Source: Arcicella rigui (lineage in GTDB: Bacteria; Bacteroidota; Bacteroidia; Cytophagales; Spirosomataceae). From it: a stretch of 64,000 nt of DNA. Under the pieces are notes generated by a model. The model ran no database searches, was not told the DNA's origin, and was given only the letters and a program-made list of their open reading frames with translations. This document shows, piece after piece, positions 1 to 8,388 of the stretch. The translations under genes were made by a program, and so were the position numbers. The stretch spans positions 82,005 to 146,004 of the forward strand of contig NZ_JAYFUM010000018.1 in NCBI RefSeq assembly GCF_034929435.1, in the 5' to 3' direction. How positions within the stretch are numbered: the first letter of the stretch is position 1; each line of letters starts with the position of its first letter.

Positions 1-63
1 GCTCTTCCACAAGTAACTCATTATGTTTTAGATGGTTTTATTTGGAAGAAAGGGTTTGAGTAA
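1..63 (+). CDS. 3' end of a gene cut by the window edge
   Basis: The first frame is open from base 1 to a TAA at 61-63 and encodes the last 20 residues of a protein ending WKKGFE. The codon choice looks like that of the neighbouring genes. Too little is visible to assign a family. It runs towards the TonB receptor gene but is separated from it by about 320 bases that hold promoter-like sequence, so the two are probably not co-transcribed. Confidence 0.4.
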   Translation, partial: ALPQVTHYVLDGFIWKKGFE

Positions 64-171
64 GAAGTGACCTTCATGATTTATTTTTACACTTAAAACA
101 TCTCCGTCTCCATAAATCTTGACCATAAGCCTTCAACCAAAGATTTATTAATAATTATCATAAACAATTTT

Positions 172-236
172 AATAAGTTTTATTTAAACTTATTCTAAAT
201 AAAAATAAGAATATTCTGAATCCCTTCCTAATTTTG
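172..236 (+). promoter_or_regulatory. Probable promoter and dyad operator of the FecA-like receptor gene
   Basis: A perfect dyad AATAAGTTT-N5-AAACTTATT lies at 172-194 and an overlapping second dyad TTATTCT/AAGAATA follows it. A TAATTTTG box at 229-236 fits the Bacteroidota -7 consensus TAnnTTTG. For a FecA-type gene an iron-responsive repressor (Fur-like) is the obvious reader of the dyad, but this is inference: the sequence does not match a canonical 19-bp Fur box. Confidence 0.4.
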
Positions 237-383
237 TATCGACAAGTAACACAAAATAGAAAGTTACGATTGTATGGGCATATTCATTGAGTATCCTTCA
301 AAATTTATCATTTTTTAAATTACTGATAATCAATAATTTAAAAACAAAAAACTTCTTTTTACTTATAAATAATTCTTTAAAAT

Positions 384-2807
384 ATGAAACTTCTTAATAC
401 GGTTGCTGTATTATTGATTATTCAAGCTTCTTTATTTGGTCAAAAAATTACGAGTATTTCTGGAAAAATTACAGATGAGCATCACAATCCTTTGGCTGGT
501 GTAAGTGTAGTATTGAAAGGGACTGTCCGTGGTGTGCAATCGAATACCAATGGCGTGTATGCCATTAATTCTTTAAAAACTGGCGTTTATACCGTTGTGG
601 TTTCGAGTGTAGGCTATAAAACCCAAGAAAAAACTGTGAATACAGCTACTGAACAAGAGGCAAGTTTTGTATTAAACGAGTACAGTGAAACCTTGCAAGA
701 TGTAGCTGTAACTGCCAATGGAATGCTCAAAGGAAACGAGCATTTAGCTGAGGTAGAGGGCTTTAGCATCAATGCAGCTAAAAAAAATGAAGTGATACAA
801 TTAGCTCACTTGAATGCTAATTTAGCGATGAACAACAGCCGACAAATATTTAGTCGCACGCCAGGGATTTCGATTTGGGAAAACGATGGTTCTGGCGTAC
901 AACTGGGGGTGGCATCAAGAGGACTTAGCCCTAACAGGTCATGGGAGTTTAATATTCGCATGAACGGCTACGATATTACACCCGACCCTATGGGCTATCC
1001 GGAGGCATATTATACGCCACCAATGGAGATTGTCGAGAAAATAGAACTTGTACGAGGGGCTTCTTCGCTACAATATGGCTCACAATTTGGAGGATTACTC
1101 AATTTTGTTCTTCGCAAACCCGATATTTCAACCCGAATCACCGTAGAATCGCAAAATACGGTAGGAAGTAATGGCTTATTCAGTAGCTTCAATTACATTG
1201 GTGGCACAGAAGGTCGATTGAGCTACACTGCCTATTATCAAAAACGCCTTGGCAATGGCTGGCGAGAAAATAGCCAATTTAATACCGACCACGCTCATAT
1301 AGAACTCAGTTATGCTCTTAGCAACAAACTCAAAATAGGGTTTGATGCCACGTATATGAACACCGCCCTTCAGCAGGCAGGTGGGCTAACCGATGCACAA
1401 TTTGCACAAAATCCAAGACAAAGCCTCAGAAGCCGCAATTGGTTTAGTACGCCTTGGTTTATTCCGTCGATACACGCCGAGTATGTATTTAATACCAAAA
1501 CAAAACTCAGTTGGAAAGTTTTTTCAACCATTGCCGAACGCAACAGCGTGGGTAATGTAGCCGCTATTAACACAGCCGATAATCTCAGCAGTAACCGACA
1601 AGTGGACCGTGATTTTTATACAACTCTTGGCACAGAATTACGCTTATTGACCGACTATAAAATATGGGGTTTCAACAATACACTGGCTACTGGATTAAGG
1701 TATTTTAGAGGACATATAGACCGTAAGCAACTTGGTAAAGGCACGGCTAATAGCCAGATGGATTTTAATTTGGCAGAAGGTGATTTTGCTCGAAATCTTG
1801 ATTTTACGAATACCAATCAGGCAGCTTTTGTTGAAAATATCATGCGTTTTAGTCCAAAATTCTTACTAACGGCTGGTGCAAGAATCGAACACATTGAGTC
1901 GAAAATGGAAGGACAACTCAATAGTAGCAATGGCGTTCCGACAAACTTAACCCCTCTGACTCGTACCCGCACTTTCTTTTTGTTGGGAGCAGGAGCAGAA
2001 TACCATGTGAGTCCGCAAACAGAATTTTATACCAATATTTCGCAGGCTTACCGCCCTGTACTTATTTCAGACCTAACGCCACCAGCCACCACAGACGTAA
2101 TCGACGAAAATCTACAAGATGCACGAGGCTATAATTTCGACTTGGGCTACCGAGGTAAGGTAAAAAATTTCTTACGATTCGACCTTGACTATTTCTACCT
2201 CAGTTATAACAACCGCATCGGTACAATTAGTAGAACTAACGCCACTGGAGGCACTTATCAATTTCGCAGTAATTTAGGACGCTCCGTAAGCCAAGGCTTT
2301 GAAGGCTATATCGAATTTGACCCAATCACGGCTATTTTTAAACAATCGCCCTTTGGTAGATTATCCTTTTTTGCTTCTATTGCTTACATAGACGCTACCT
2401 ACCAAGATTTTAAGACAACATCGGTAGTAAATGGACAAATCGTAGAAGGGAATTTGGCTGGCAAACAGGTAGAAAATGCTCCAAGGCATATCAACCGTTG
2501 GGGAATTACGTATGCTAAAAAAGGCTTTTCTATCACTTGGCAATTGAGCGACATCGGGCGAGCTTATGCCGATGCCAGTAACACCACTTCACCCAATGCG
2601 ACGGCTACCACAGGTTTGATACCAGCCTATCAGGTGCAAGACGTATCGGCAAGTTTTAAATTTTTGAAATATTATAACCTAAAAGCAGGCGTGAATAACC
2701 TCAGCGATGCCCGTTACTTTACCCGCAGAGCAGGCGGATACCCTGGACCGGGCTTGTTGCCTGCCGACGGGCGAACAATCTATGTGAGTGCTGGGTTTAA
2801 ATTCTAA
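384..2807 (+). CDS. TonB-dependent receptor, FecA-like (ferric chelate uptake)
   Basis: An outer-membrane beta-barrel of 807 residues that imports a ligand, probably an iron chelate, using TonB energy. The first ~19 residues are a signal peptide. A carboxypeptidase-regulatory-like Ig domain follows (about 23-98, SISGKITDEHHNPLAGVSV). The plug domain (about 105-245) contains RGLSPNRSWEFNIRMNGYD and VEKIELVRGASSLQYGS. The barrel ends in Phe (SAGFKF). The C-terminal RYFTRRAGGYPGPG followed by DGR is characteristic of the FecA branch (iron dicitrate). No FecI/FecR pair sits beside it, so regulation is probably by the upstream dyad. A strong bidirectional terminator follows. Ligand assignment is inference from family resemblance only. 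Confidence 0.88.
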   Translation: MKLLNTVAVLLIIQASLFGQKITSISGKITDEHHNPLAGVSVVLKGTVRGVQSNTNGVYAINSLKTGVYTVVVSSVGYKTQEKTVNTATEQEASFVLNEYSETLQDVAVTANGMLKGNEHLAEVEGFSINAAKKNEVIQLAHLNANLAMNNSRQIFSRTPGISIWENDGSGVQLGVASRGLSPNRSWEFNIRMNGYDITPDPMGYPEAYYTPPMEIVEKIELVRGASSLQYGSQFGGLLNFVLRKPDISTRITVESQNTVGSNGLFSSFNYIGGTEGRLSYTAYYQKRLGNGWRENSQFNTDHAHIELSYALSNKLKIGFDATYMNTALQQAGGLTDAQFAQNPRQSLRSRNWFSTPWFIPSIHAEYVFNTKTKLSWKVFSTIAERNSVGNVAAINTADNLSSNRQVDRDFYTTLGTELRLLTDYKIWGFNNTLATGLRYFRGHIDRKQLGKGTANSQMDFNLAEGDFARNLDFTNTNQAAFVENIMRFSPKFLLTAGARIEHIESKMEGQLNSSNGVPTNLTPLTRTRTFFLLGAGAEYHVSPQTEFYTNISQAYRPVLISDLTPPATTDVIDENLQDARGYNFDLGYRGKVKNFLRFDLDYFYLSYNNRIGTISRTNATGGTYQFRSNLGRSVSQGFEGYIEFDPITAIFKQSPFGRLSFFASIAYIDATYQDFKTTSVVNGQIVEGNLAGKQVENAPRHINRWGITYAKKGFSITWQLSDIGRAYADASNTTSPNATATTGLIPAYQVQDVSASFKFLKYYNLKAGVNNLSDARYFTRRAGGYPGPGLLPADGRTIYVSAGFKF

Positions 2808-2837
2808 ATTAAATTCAGTCATAAATAATTTCATTAG

Positions 2838-2879
2838 AAATCAAAAAGCTCAGAAACGAATTTCTGAGCTTTTTGATTT
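2838..2879. terminator. Bidirectional intrinsic terminator
   Basis: A perfect 19-bp inverted repeat (2838-2856 and 2861-2879, core AAAAAGCTCAGAAA) with a 4-base loop (CGAA) and A/T runs on both sides. It lies between the convergent receptor and globin genes and can serve both. Confidence 0.9.
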
Positions 2880-2894
2880 TATATCCTTACTCGA

Positions 2895-3284
2895 CTATAA
2901 TTCCGCTTTGTTGAGATGATGAATTTTAAATGCCCAAGATAAGGCTACATTTTTTGCTCTGGTTTTGATTTCATTAGCTTTTTCGCCTTCAAAATGTTCA
3001 TCGACCGTATTGTCAAAAAGAGCAAGCCATGTAGCAAAATGATGTGGATTTAGGGGATGTTGTTGATTGATAATTAGGTGCGGACGCAATGGGTGACCGT
3101 CGTAGCCTTCTTTATTGAACAAAATCATTTCCCAAAAACTATACATTTTAGGCAAATGTTTCTCCCAATTTACTTTTGCCACTTCATCAAAGATGTAGCC
3201 AATTGAAGCGTCTTGGCGTATTTTATCATAAAAACTATTTACTAAGAGTTCTATGTCTGCACGGGTTTCTAAATTCTTTTTCAT
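2895..3284 (-). CDS. Group III truncated haemoglobin
   Basis: A 129-residue 2-on-2 globin of the P/Ctb type. Visible family features are ADIELLVNSFYDKI at the A/B helices, KMYSFWEMILF at about 46-56, and HHFATWLALF (His81/His82, one of which should be the proximal haem ligand in helix F). Members bind O2 or NO and are implicated in respiration under low oxygen or in nitrosative stress; the role here is inferred. It follows the desaturase and PhyH-like genes on the same strand, which are O2-using enzymes, but a long hairpin repeat separates it from the PhyH gene. Confidence 0.88.
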   Translation of the reverse strand: MKKNLETRADIELLVNSFYDKIRQDASIGYIFDEVAKVNWEKHLPKMYSFWEMILFNKEGYDGHPLRPHLIINQQHPLNPHHFATWLALFDNTVDEHFEGEKANEIKTRAKNVALSWAFKIHHLNKAEL

Positions 3285-3292
3285 CTGAGTAA

Positions 3293-3361
3293 TGAGTTAT
3301 GAGCCTTGAGCTTCGAGCTTTAAAAAACAATGACTTCTAAAAGCTCAATGCTCATAACTCA
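3293..3361. repeat. Word-type inverted repeat between globin and PhyH genes
   Basis: Arms 3293-3313 and 3341-3361 pair at 20 of 21 positions (outer part TGAGTTATGAGC with GCTCATAACTCA, inner TTGAGCTT with AAGCTCAA). The arms are built of the words gag(c)tt / tatgagc. It fills the gap between the PhyH stop and the globin start and could act as a terminator or processing hairpin. Confidence 0.75.
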
Positions 3362-3372
3362 CAGCTAAAAAA

Positions 3373-4185
3373 CTATTTTACCACTAATTTACCCAATTTA
3401 TGATAAAATGGTGTTTTACTCTTTTCATCTTTGGGTTGATATTTTCCTTGAACTATTGGAAAATACATGACTCTTCTACGAGATTTTTCGCCTGTAAACG
3501 GACATACTTCTACTCTATGCCAAAGGTCGCCGTCGTGAACTGTCAAATCTCCTGCTTCGATGTTGAGTCCTACTTCATTTTTATCTGGATTATGGTCGAT
3601 AAATTGTTTTTTCAAAAACAGTACTTTCATCTTGCTCAGTTTGTGCGTACCCGGAAGTACTCTCAAACCTCCGTTTTCCATCGGACAGTCATCTAAATGA
3701 GTACCGACGTTGAGCATCTTCAAGATTTTTTGCCCTAAAAATAAATCTCTTGGGCTGTCGGTATGCCATCCCATTTGTGAAAATTTACTATTATCAGCAT
3801 TCACATAATGATTGAACACCAAACCGTCTTTTTCATCTTCACCGATGCGATTAGCATTATCTGGAACTAATGTCAACAAAGCTTTCAAGCGTGGGTCTTG
3901 CAAATACTCATGTAAAATTGCACTATGCTGTGACAGGAAACACAAACGCTGAATCATAGGATTTCCTTTTTCGTCTTTCCCGAATTTCAAAGGAATACCA
4001 TTTATTTTATCAACTCCTGCCGCCAGCCACTCTTTTTCTACTCGCTGAGCCTCTTTTTTAAAAGCTTCTACGGTTTCTTTACTGATAAAATTTTTAAAAT
4101 GTAGGAATCCATATTGGTCGAAATACGCTTTTTGTTCAGGAGTAATTTGTTCCCCAAGCGTAAAAGTTTTTGCTTCAAAGTCCAT
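3373..4185 (-). CDS. Phytanoyl-CoA dioxygenase (PhyH) family protein
   Basis: A 270-residue Fe(II)/2-oxoglutarate oxygenase. The iron-binding facial triad is visible: H141-x-D143 in GWHTDSPRDLF and distal H223 in DGDLWHRVEV. Arginines at 236-238 (SRRRV) are placed for the 2-oxoglutarate carboxylate. The protein is full length with no signal peptide, so it acts in the cytoplasm. The substrate is unknown: the family includes phytanoyl-CoA, ectoine and many natural-product hydroxylases. It lies downstream of a fatty-acid desaturase in the same direction, so a lipid substrate is plausible, but this is inference. A 28-bp-arm hairpin stands between the two genes. Confidence 0.85.
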   Translation of the reverse strand: MDFEAKTFTLGEQITPEQKAYFDQYGFLHFKNFISKETVEAFKKEAQRVEKEWLAAGVDKINGIPLKFGKDEKGNPMIQRLCFLSQHSAILHEYLQDPRLKALLTLVPDNANRIGEDEKDGLVFNHYVNADNSKFSQMGWHTDSPRDLFLGQKILKMLNVGTHLDDCPMENGGLRVLPGTHKLSKMKVLFLKKQFIDHNPDKNEVGLNIEAGDLTVHDGDLWHRVEVCPFTGEKSRRRVMYFPIVQGKYQPKDEKSKTPFYHKLGKLVVK

Positions 4186-4209
4186 TTTAATTGCGATTGA
4201 GTGATAGTT

Positions 4210-4283
4210 AGTTGTGAGTTAGTAAATTGTGAGTTAGAGGCTTTAACTAAAATCACTAACTCACAATTCACTAACTCACAACT
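4210..4283. repeat. Long word-type hairpin just 3' of the desaturase gene
   Basis: Arms 4210-4237 and 4256-4283 pair at 27 of 28 positions around an 18-base loop. The arms repeat the words gtgagttag and gtgaattgt. It starts five bases after the desaturase stop and ends about 25 bases before the PhyH start, so any read-through transcript must contain it. Confidence 0.85.
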
Positions 4284-4287
4284 GATT

Positions 4288-5034
4288 TTACATATAATTC
4301 AAATCATTATTACGTTTCAGCTTAATAATGTGCAGTAAATTCAAGACCAAAATAACTGGATAAGTAGGGTCGAATTCATGCCATTTGATACCAAAGTTGG
4401 CTCTTCCACCCAATTTATGGTGATTGTTGTGATAAGACTCGCCCATCATCAAGAAATCGAATGGTAATAAGTTTTTGGCAGTATCATTTACTTTGAAGTT
4501 GATATAACCATATTTATGAGCAAACCAGTTGATGATTACTCCATGTACTGGCCCCATTAAATAATGAATCGGCAACAAAGCATATTCCCAAGTATGGGTA
4601 GCAAACTTCATATAAAAAAGTGTATATAATGTACCCCAAGCAATTCTAACAAACCATTTGTCTCCCAACTTTTCTACTAAAGCATAGTAAGGGACATTCT
4701 TTAAAAATTTCGGTTCGATGCCAGCACGGTCGTTTAAAACAGCATTATAATAATCCTTTGTTTTCCACATCATGTCGAAAAGATTATCAGAATAACTTGG
4801 AGAGTGTGGGTCTTTTTCAGTATCAGCATAAGCGTGATGCAAACGGTGCATGATACCATAAGCTTTCGGACTCAAGAAAGATGAGCCTTGTGTAACAAAA
4901 GTGAACCAGTAAAAAAACTTCTCCCAACCTTTCGACATCGTGAACATCTGATGTGCTGCATAACGATGTAAGAAGAAAGTCTGTGAAAAAAGAGATAAAT
5001 ACCAGTGTGCTACGAAGAAAATTAAAATTGCCAT
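4288..5034 (-). CDS. Membrane acyl-CoA / fatty-acid desaturase (delta-9 type)
   Basis: A 248-residue integral membrane di-iron enzyme that inserts a cis double bond into fatty acyl chains using O2. All three histidine boxes are present: H23-RYAA-H28, H63-RL-HH67 and H202-NN-HH206 (GESYHNNHH). Four hydrophobic segments can be seen, including residues 1-20 and about 155-172. It is shorter than vertebrate stearoyl-CoA desaturases and matches the compact bacterial form. A Crp/Fnr-type dyad lies 47 bases upstream of the ATG, the same distance as at the fnr-like gene, suggesting oxygen- or redox-linked control of membrane fluidity. Confidence 0.9.
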   Translation of the reverse strand: MAILIFFVAHWYLSLFSQTFFLHRYAAHQMFTMSKGWEKFFYWFTFVTQGSSFLSPKAYGIMHRLHHAYADTEKDPHSPSYSDNLFDMMWKTKDYYNAVLNDRAGIEPKFLKNVPYYALVEKLGDKWFVRIAWGTLYTLFYMKFATHTWEYALLPIHYLMGPVHGVIINWFAHKYGYINFKVNDTAKNLLPFDFLMMGESYHNNHHKLGGRANFGIKWHEFDPTYPVILVLNLLHIIKLKRNNDLNYM

Positions 5035-5081
5035 AATATATATTTTTTTACAAAATTATAGCAACTGAAAGGCTTAAAATA

Positions 5082-5093
5082 TGACAAAAGTCA
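5082..5093 (-). promoter_or_regulatory. Crp/Fnr-type dyad upstream of the desaturase gene
   Basis: TGACAAAAGTCA is a dyad TGAY-N4-RTCA, 47 bases upstream of the desaturase ATG. Three sites of the same form precede genes at 11.5, 12.4 and 12.9 kb, two of them identical. The Fnr-like protein encoded at 11532 is the most likely reader. Confidence 0.5.
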
Positions 5094-5216
5094 GCATATA
5101 GGCTGAGGATGATTAATATTATTTGATAGGCTTCTTGTATTTTATGAGTAAAAATATTGGTTGCATTCACTATTTGTTTTACTGATAAAAAAAGAGAGAT
5201 TCTGTTGGGATATTCA

Positions 5217-5263
5217 TAAAAAAAGTCTGCCTGTAAAGTAAAAGATACTTCACAAAGCAGACT
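5217..5263 (-). terminator. Intrinsic terminator of the monooxygenase-aminotransferase operon
   Basis: On the minus strand the hairpin pairs AGTCTGC (5224-5230) with GCAGACT (5257-5263), with an inner nearly perfect 9-bp stem, and is followed by a run of seven T. It lies 22 bases beyond the stop of the fused monooxygenase gene. Confidence 0.7.
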
Positions 5264-5284
5264 CTGTGGTGTGTGCTATGATAC

Positions 5285-7222
5285 CTAATAAATGGCTAAT
5301 TTACTTTTCCAGATAATTCCGTTTTTACTTTCATATTTATCTACATAACCTTTTGTATATAAATCGAGTAAAATGTTTTCTGTTTCTTCCATTGAAGTAT
5401 TACTCAAAAATGAGTACTCTTTGTTGGTCATCGTCGAGAAGTTACCAAACAAATACATAGGGTCTGAATTGATGATTCTTTTCTTTGCGTTTGGTACTAA
5501 TTCATGAATGATTTGTTCAAGATACTCATACTCTTGATACCCTTTACTTACCAATTGTTCGTTATTTTTATTGGTAAAAATTAGGGTCGGAAAAACGCCC
5601 ACTTGCATATCTTGAGCTTTGATTAAATCTTCTCTAAATGCTATTTCGGCAGTACTTTCATAGTCACGGAGAAATCTGGCGGAATCAAGCCCTACTTCAA
5701 AAGCTGCTTTTTCGAGATAATCTAAATCAACAATATTTTTTTTCTCTAAAAAGAGCATTTCTTTAATTCTTCTCAGGAACAAAACCGCCAAATCAGCATC
5801 TTGCATTTGAGCCGCTTTGAAGGCAATCGAAGGAGGATACGACGAAGGTAGCGGATCTTCAAGCCAAATATCTCCATCTAAAGGAATCCCGTGCAGAAGA
5901 CAAACCTCCTCCCAATGTGGTGCTACATCCGAAGGCTTACTGATTGCTCCTCTTTGGAAATCGTCCCAAGAAGGTAGCAATCCTCCCATACGATATTCAA
6001 TATTAAAGTACGCTCCATATTCCAGTTTGAGCTTTCTCAATAACGGCTGAACTACCCAGCAAGTAGAGCAAATTGGGTCGGTAAAGTACTGAACATCAAT
6101 GAGTTTTTCAAAACGAGCGTCTTCATCTATCTTTTTAGAAATCAATGGAACTACCATCTTTTCATTATCTGTAAGCGATGGATTTACGAAAAGTTCTTTC
6201 AGTTCTCGTCCTAAATTGATATGTTTTTCGATAGATTCTTTTCTGTCATCATAAAACTGCGTAAATGCCGCCTCGCAATCTTCATGAATGAGTAATTGCT
6301 CCGTTAGTTTATGGGCATCTAAAATAGCATTAGTTGTGCCAGCACTTGTAAATGGCAATGCCAAATGTGCTGCATCACCAATGAAAACTACATTTTTATG
6401 ATGAAATTTTGGAAGCAAACCAAAATCACGAGTATTCCAAATGTAGCTTGTCTTATAGTCATTATTAGATAACAACTCCGCTACTACTGGCGGAAAATCA
6501 GCTAATTGATATTCACAAAATGCTTTTAGTTCTTCAGGAGTACAAGCCTGATTACAGTCTCCATCCTTTACACTGTATTGCATAAACCAAACAAAGTCTT
6601 TTTTGGAAACAGGAATCATTCCAAAACTAAGCCCTTTGTTTTGGTACTGAAACTTAGTGAAAACATTCTGATAGATTTCTCCTAATTTTTCATGGCTACT
6701 AATACCAACTACTTCTTTTACTTCTATTGCTGTAAAAGGTACTGGGCCAATGGTAGCTTCACGCACCGCCGAACCGGCCCCATCAGCACCTACAAATATA
6801 TCACCATACTCTACTTCTCCATTTTGAAAGACCGCTGCCACAACTTTATCATTTTCATAGATAAAATGTGAAAACGCACGCCCACCTTTAAGCTGTTCGG
6901 CTGGAAATAAATCATACAGAAATTGAATTAAATCTCTGCGTTTAATACATCTCCATAAATTCAGCTTTTGTTTTTTGATAGGTACTCCGTTTTGATTATT
7001 CAAGCAAAATACACCTATTTCTTCTCCGGGTAGCGGAATATCTAATCCTTCTTTTAGTTCTTCTAAAATAGACCAGCCGTCGATGTGCATCAAAAAGGCA
7101 TGACCTCTTGATGTCATTTTAGCATTTTTCTCGCTAATAACAACCTCAAAATTATTTTTCTTCAACAAGAGTCCCAACGACAAGCCAGCAACCCCACCGC
7201 CAATGATTACTACTTTTTTCAT
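5285..7222 (-). CDS. Fusion of FAD-dependent monooxygenase and DsbA-family (SpxH/FrnE-like) thiol oxidoreductase
   Basis: A 645-residue two-part protein. Residues 1-350 form a group A flavin monooxygenase: dinucleotide-binding GGGVAGLSLG at 8-17, VGADGAGS at 144-151 and GDAAHLALPF at 282-291 (FAD ribityl/phosphate contact). Residues 375-580 form a DsbA-like thioredoxin fold: active-site C385-ST-C388 in TDPICSTCW, RMGGLLPSW, and cis-proline P545 in VGVFPTLIF. A further 60 residues resemble a small winged-helix end. DsbA-like proteins of this type normally stand alone at about 300 residues. The reading frame is continuous, with no sign of a frameshift. The start overlaps the stop of the aminotransferase gene by 4 bases, so the two are translationally coupled. 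The substrate is unknown; a sulfur-containing metabolite is one possibility. Confidence 0.85.
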   Translation of the reverse strand: MKKVVIIGGGVAGLSLGLLLKKNNFEVVISEKNAKMTSRGHAFLMHIDGWSILEELKEGLDIPLPGEEIGVFCLNNQNGVPIKKQKLNLWRCIKRRDLIQFLYDLFPAEQLKGGRAFSHFIYENDKVVAAVFQNGEVEYGDIFVGADGAGSAVREATIGPVPFTAIEVKEVVGISSHEKLGEIYQNVFTKFQYQNKGLSFGMIPVSKKDFVWFMQYSVKDGDCNQACTPEELKAFCEYQLADFPPVVAELLSNNDYKTSYIWNTRDFGLLPKFHHKNVVFIGDAAHLALPFTSAGTTNAILDAHKLTEQLLIHEDCEAAFTQFYDDRKESIEKHINLGRELKELFVNPSLTDNEKMVVPLISKKIDEDARFEKLIDVQYFTDPICSTCWVVQPLLRKLKLEYGAYFNIEYRMGGLLPSWDDFQRGAISKPSDVAPHWEEVCLLHGIPLDGDIWLEDPLPSSYPPSIAFKAAQMQDADLAVLFLRRIKEMLFLEKKNIVDLDYLEKAAFEVGLDSARFLRDYESTAEIAFREDLIKAQDMQVGVFPTLIFTNKNNEQLVSKGYQEYEYLEQIIHELVPNAKKRIINSDPMYLFGNFSTMTNKEYSFLSNTSMEETENILLDLYTKGYVDKYESKNGIIWKSKLAIY

Positions 7223-8388
7223 AATAAGTTCAAAGTGTTTTTAATTTGTGATAAAGCTTGTGAAAGTATTCCATTTGAAGTAGCAAAACTGAGGCGAATA
7301 TGCCCATCTGCTCCTTCTCCGAACCACTCTTTTAAGCCGGGTACTACCGCCACTTTGGCTTGGTTCAACAGTAATTCATGTATTTCTTTACTGCTTTTGC
7401 CAGTCTGCTGAATATTGGCAAAAGCTACATAACAACCTTCTGGTGCGATACAATTTACGCCTTTGATGCTATTGAGTTCCGTTACACAGAGGTTTCGCAT
7501 TTGATACAAATGTGCTACAAAAGCTTTTAACCAATCCTGACATTCATTTAGGGCAGTACATGCCGCTATTTGCCCTATAATATTTGCCCCATGTACGGTA
7601 GATTGATGTAAAGACGCTCTCATTAATCTATCAAAATGCTTCTGGTTGGAAGTCATCACCGCACCGATTCTCAAGCCTGCCAAACCATAAGATTTACTGT
7701 AACCCGTTACCGTAACGGTGCGTTCTCTGATGGCTTCATCCAACGAAGCAATACTTGTATAAGTATGTGGAGCAAATACAATATCACTCCAAATTTCATC
7801 CGAAAGAATCGTTAAATCATACTTACAAGCAATCGTTCCCAACTGGGTTAACTCTTCTTTTGTAAATACTTTTCCTGTCGGATTCAAAGGATTGCACAAA
7901 CAGATTAAGCGAGTTTTTGGGGTAATAAGTGATTCTAAAGCGGTAAAATCGACTTTCTCTGTTCCCGCAGGAATGGCAAAAGGTACGGCAGTTGCTCCGA
8001 GTGTTTCGATAGAATACCTAAATAAAAAATCAACAGGGTCGAAAATTATTGCTTCGTCATCGGGCATTAAAAATGCTTTACAAATGGCATATATTCCAAA
8101 AGCTGCACTATCTACGGGAAAAATATATTGTGGATTTGCAGGTACGCCTCTTTTATCTTGAAAAAATGTCGCTACACTTTCTTTGAAAATGGGTAAACCA
8201 TCAGGCGGGCCATAACTTAAATATCTGTCTTTGATGTAGCGGTTAATTGCCTCGGTGATTTCTATGGCACAAGGAAAATCAGGGTCGGCGGCTGTGAGTG
8301 GTATTACTCCCTCTGGAAGAGTTGCCCAACGTAAATTATAGGCTCGTTTTTTTAAAGTAACTAAATCGACCGAGGTATTTTCAAACAT
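7219..8388 (-). CDS. PLP-dependent class I/II aminotransferase (MalY/PatB-like N-terminus)
   Basis: A 389-residue fold-type I PLP enzyme. The PLP lysine is K232 in TGYSKSYGLAGLRIG; NPLNPTG is at 166-172 and D197 in SDEIW should bind the pyridine nitrogen. A substrate-carboxylate arginine is present in HIRLSFATS near the C-terminus. The early LTAADPDFP resembles the MalY/PatB cystathionine beta-lyase group, whereas the lysine region is closer to ordinary aminotransferases, so the reaction (transamination or C-S lyase) is undecided. It is the first gene of a two-gene operon with the monooxygenase-DsbA fusion, overlapping by ATGA. It acts in the cytoplasm. Confidence 0.82.
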   Translation of the reverse strand: MFENTSVDLVTLKKRAYNLRWATLPEGVIPLTAADPDFPCAIEITEAINRYIKDRYLSYGPPDGLPIFKESVATFFQDKRGVPANPQYIFPVDSAAFGIYAICKAFLMPDDEAIIFDPVDFLFRYSIETLGATAVPFAIPAGTEKVDFTALESLITPKTRLICLCNPLNPTGKVFTKEELTQLGTIACKYDLTILSDEIWSDIVFAPHTYTSIASLDEAIRERTVTVTGYSKSYGLAGLRIGAVMTSNQKHFDRLMRASLHQSTVHGANIIGQIAACTALNECQDWLKAFVAHLYQMRNLCVTELNSIKGVNCIAPEGCYVAFANIQQTGKSSKEIHELLLNQAKVAVVPGLKEWFGEGADGHIRLSFATSNGILSQALSQIKNTLNLL

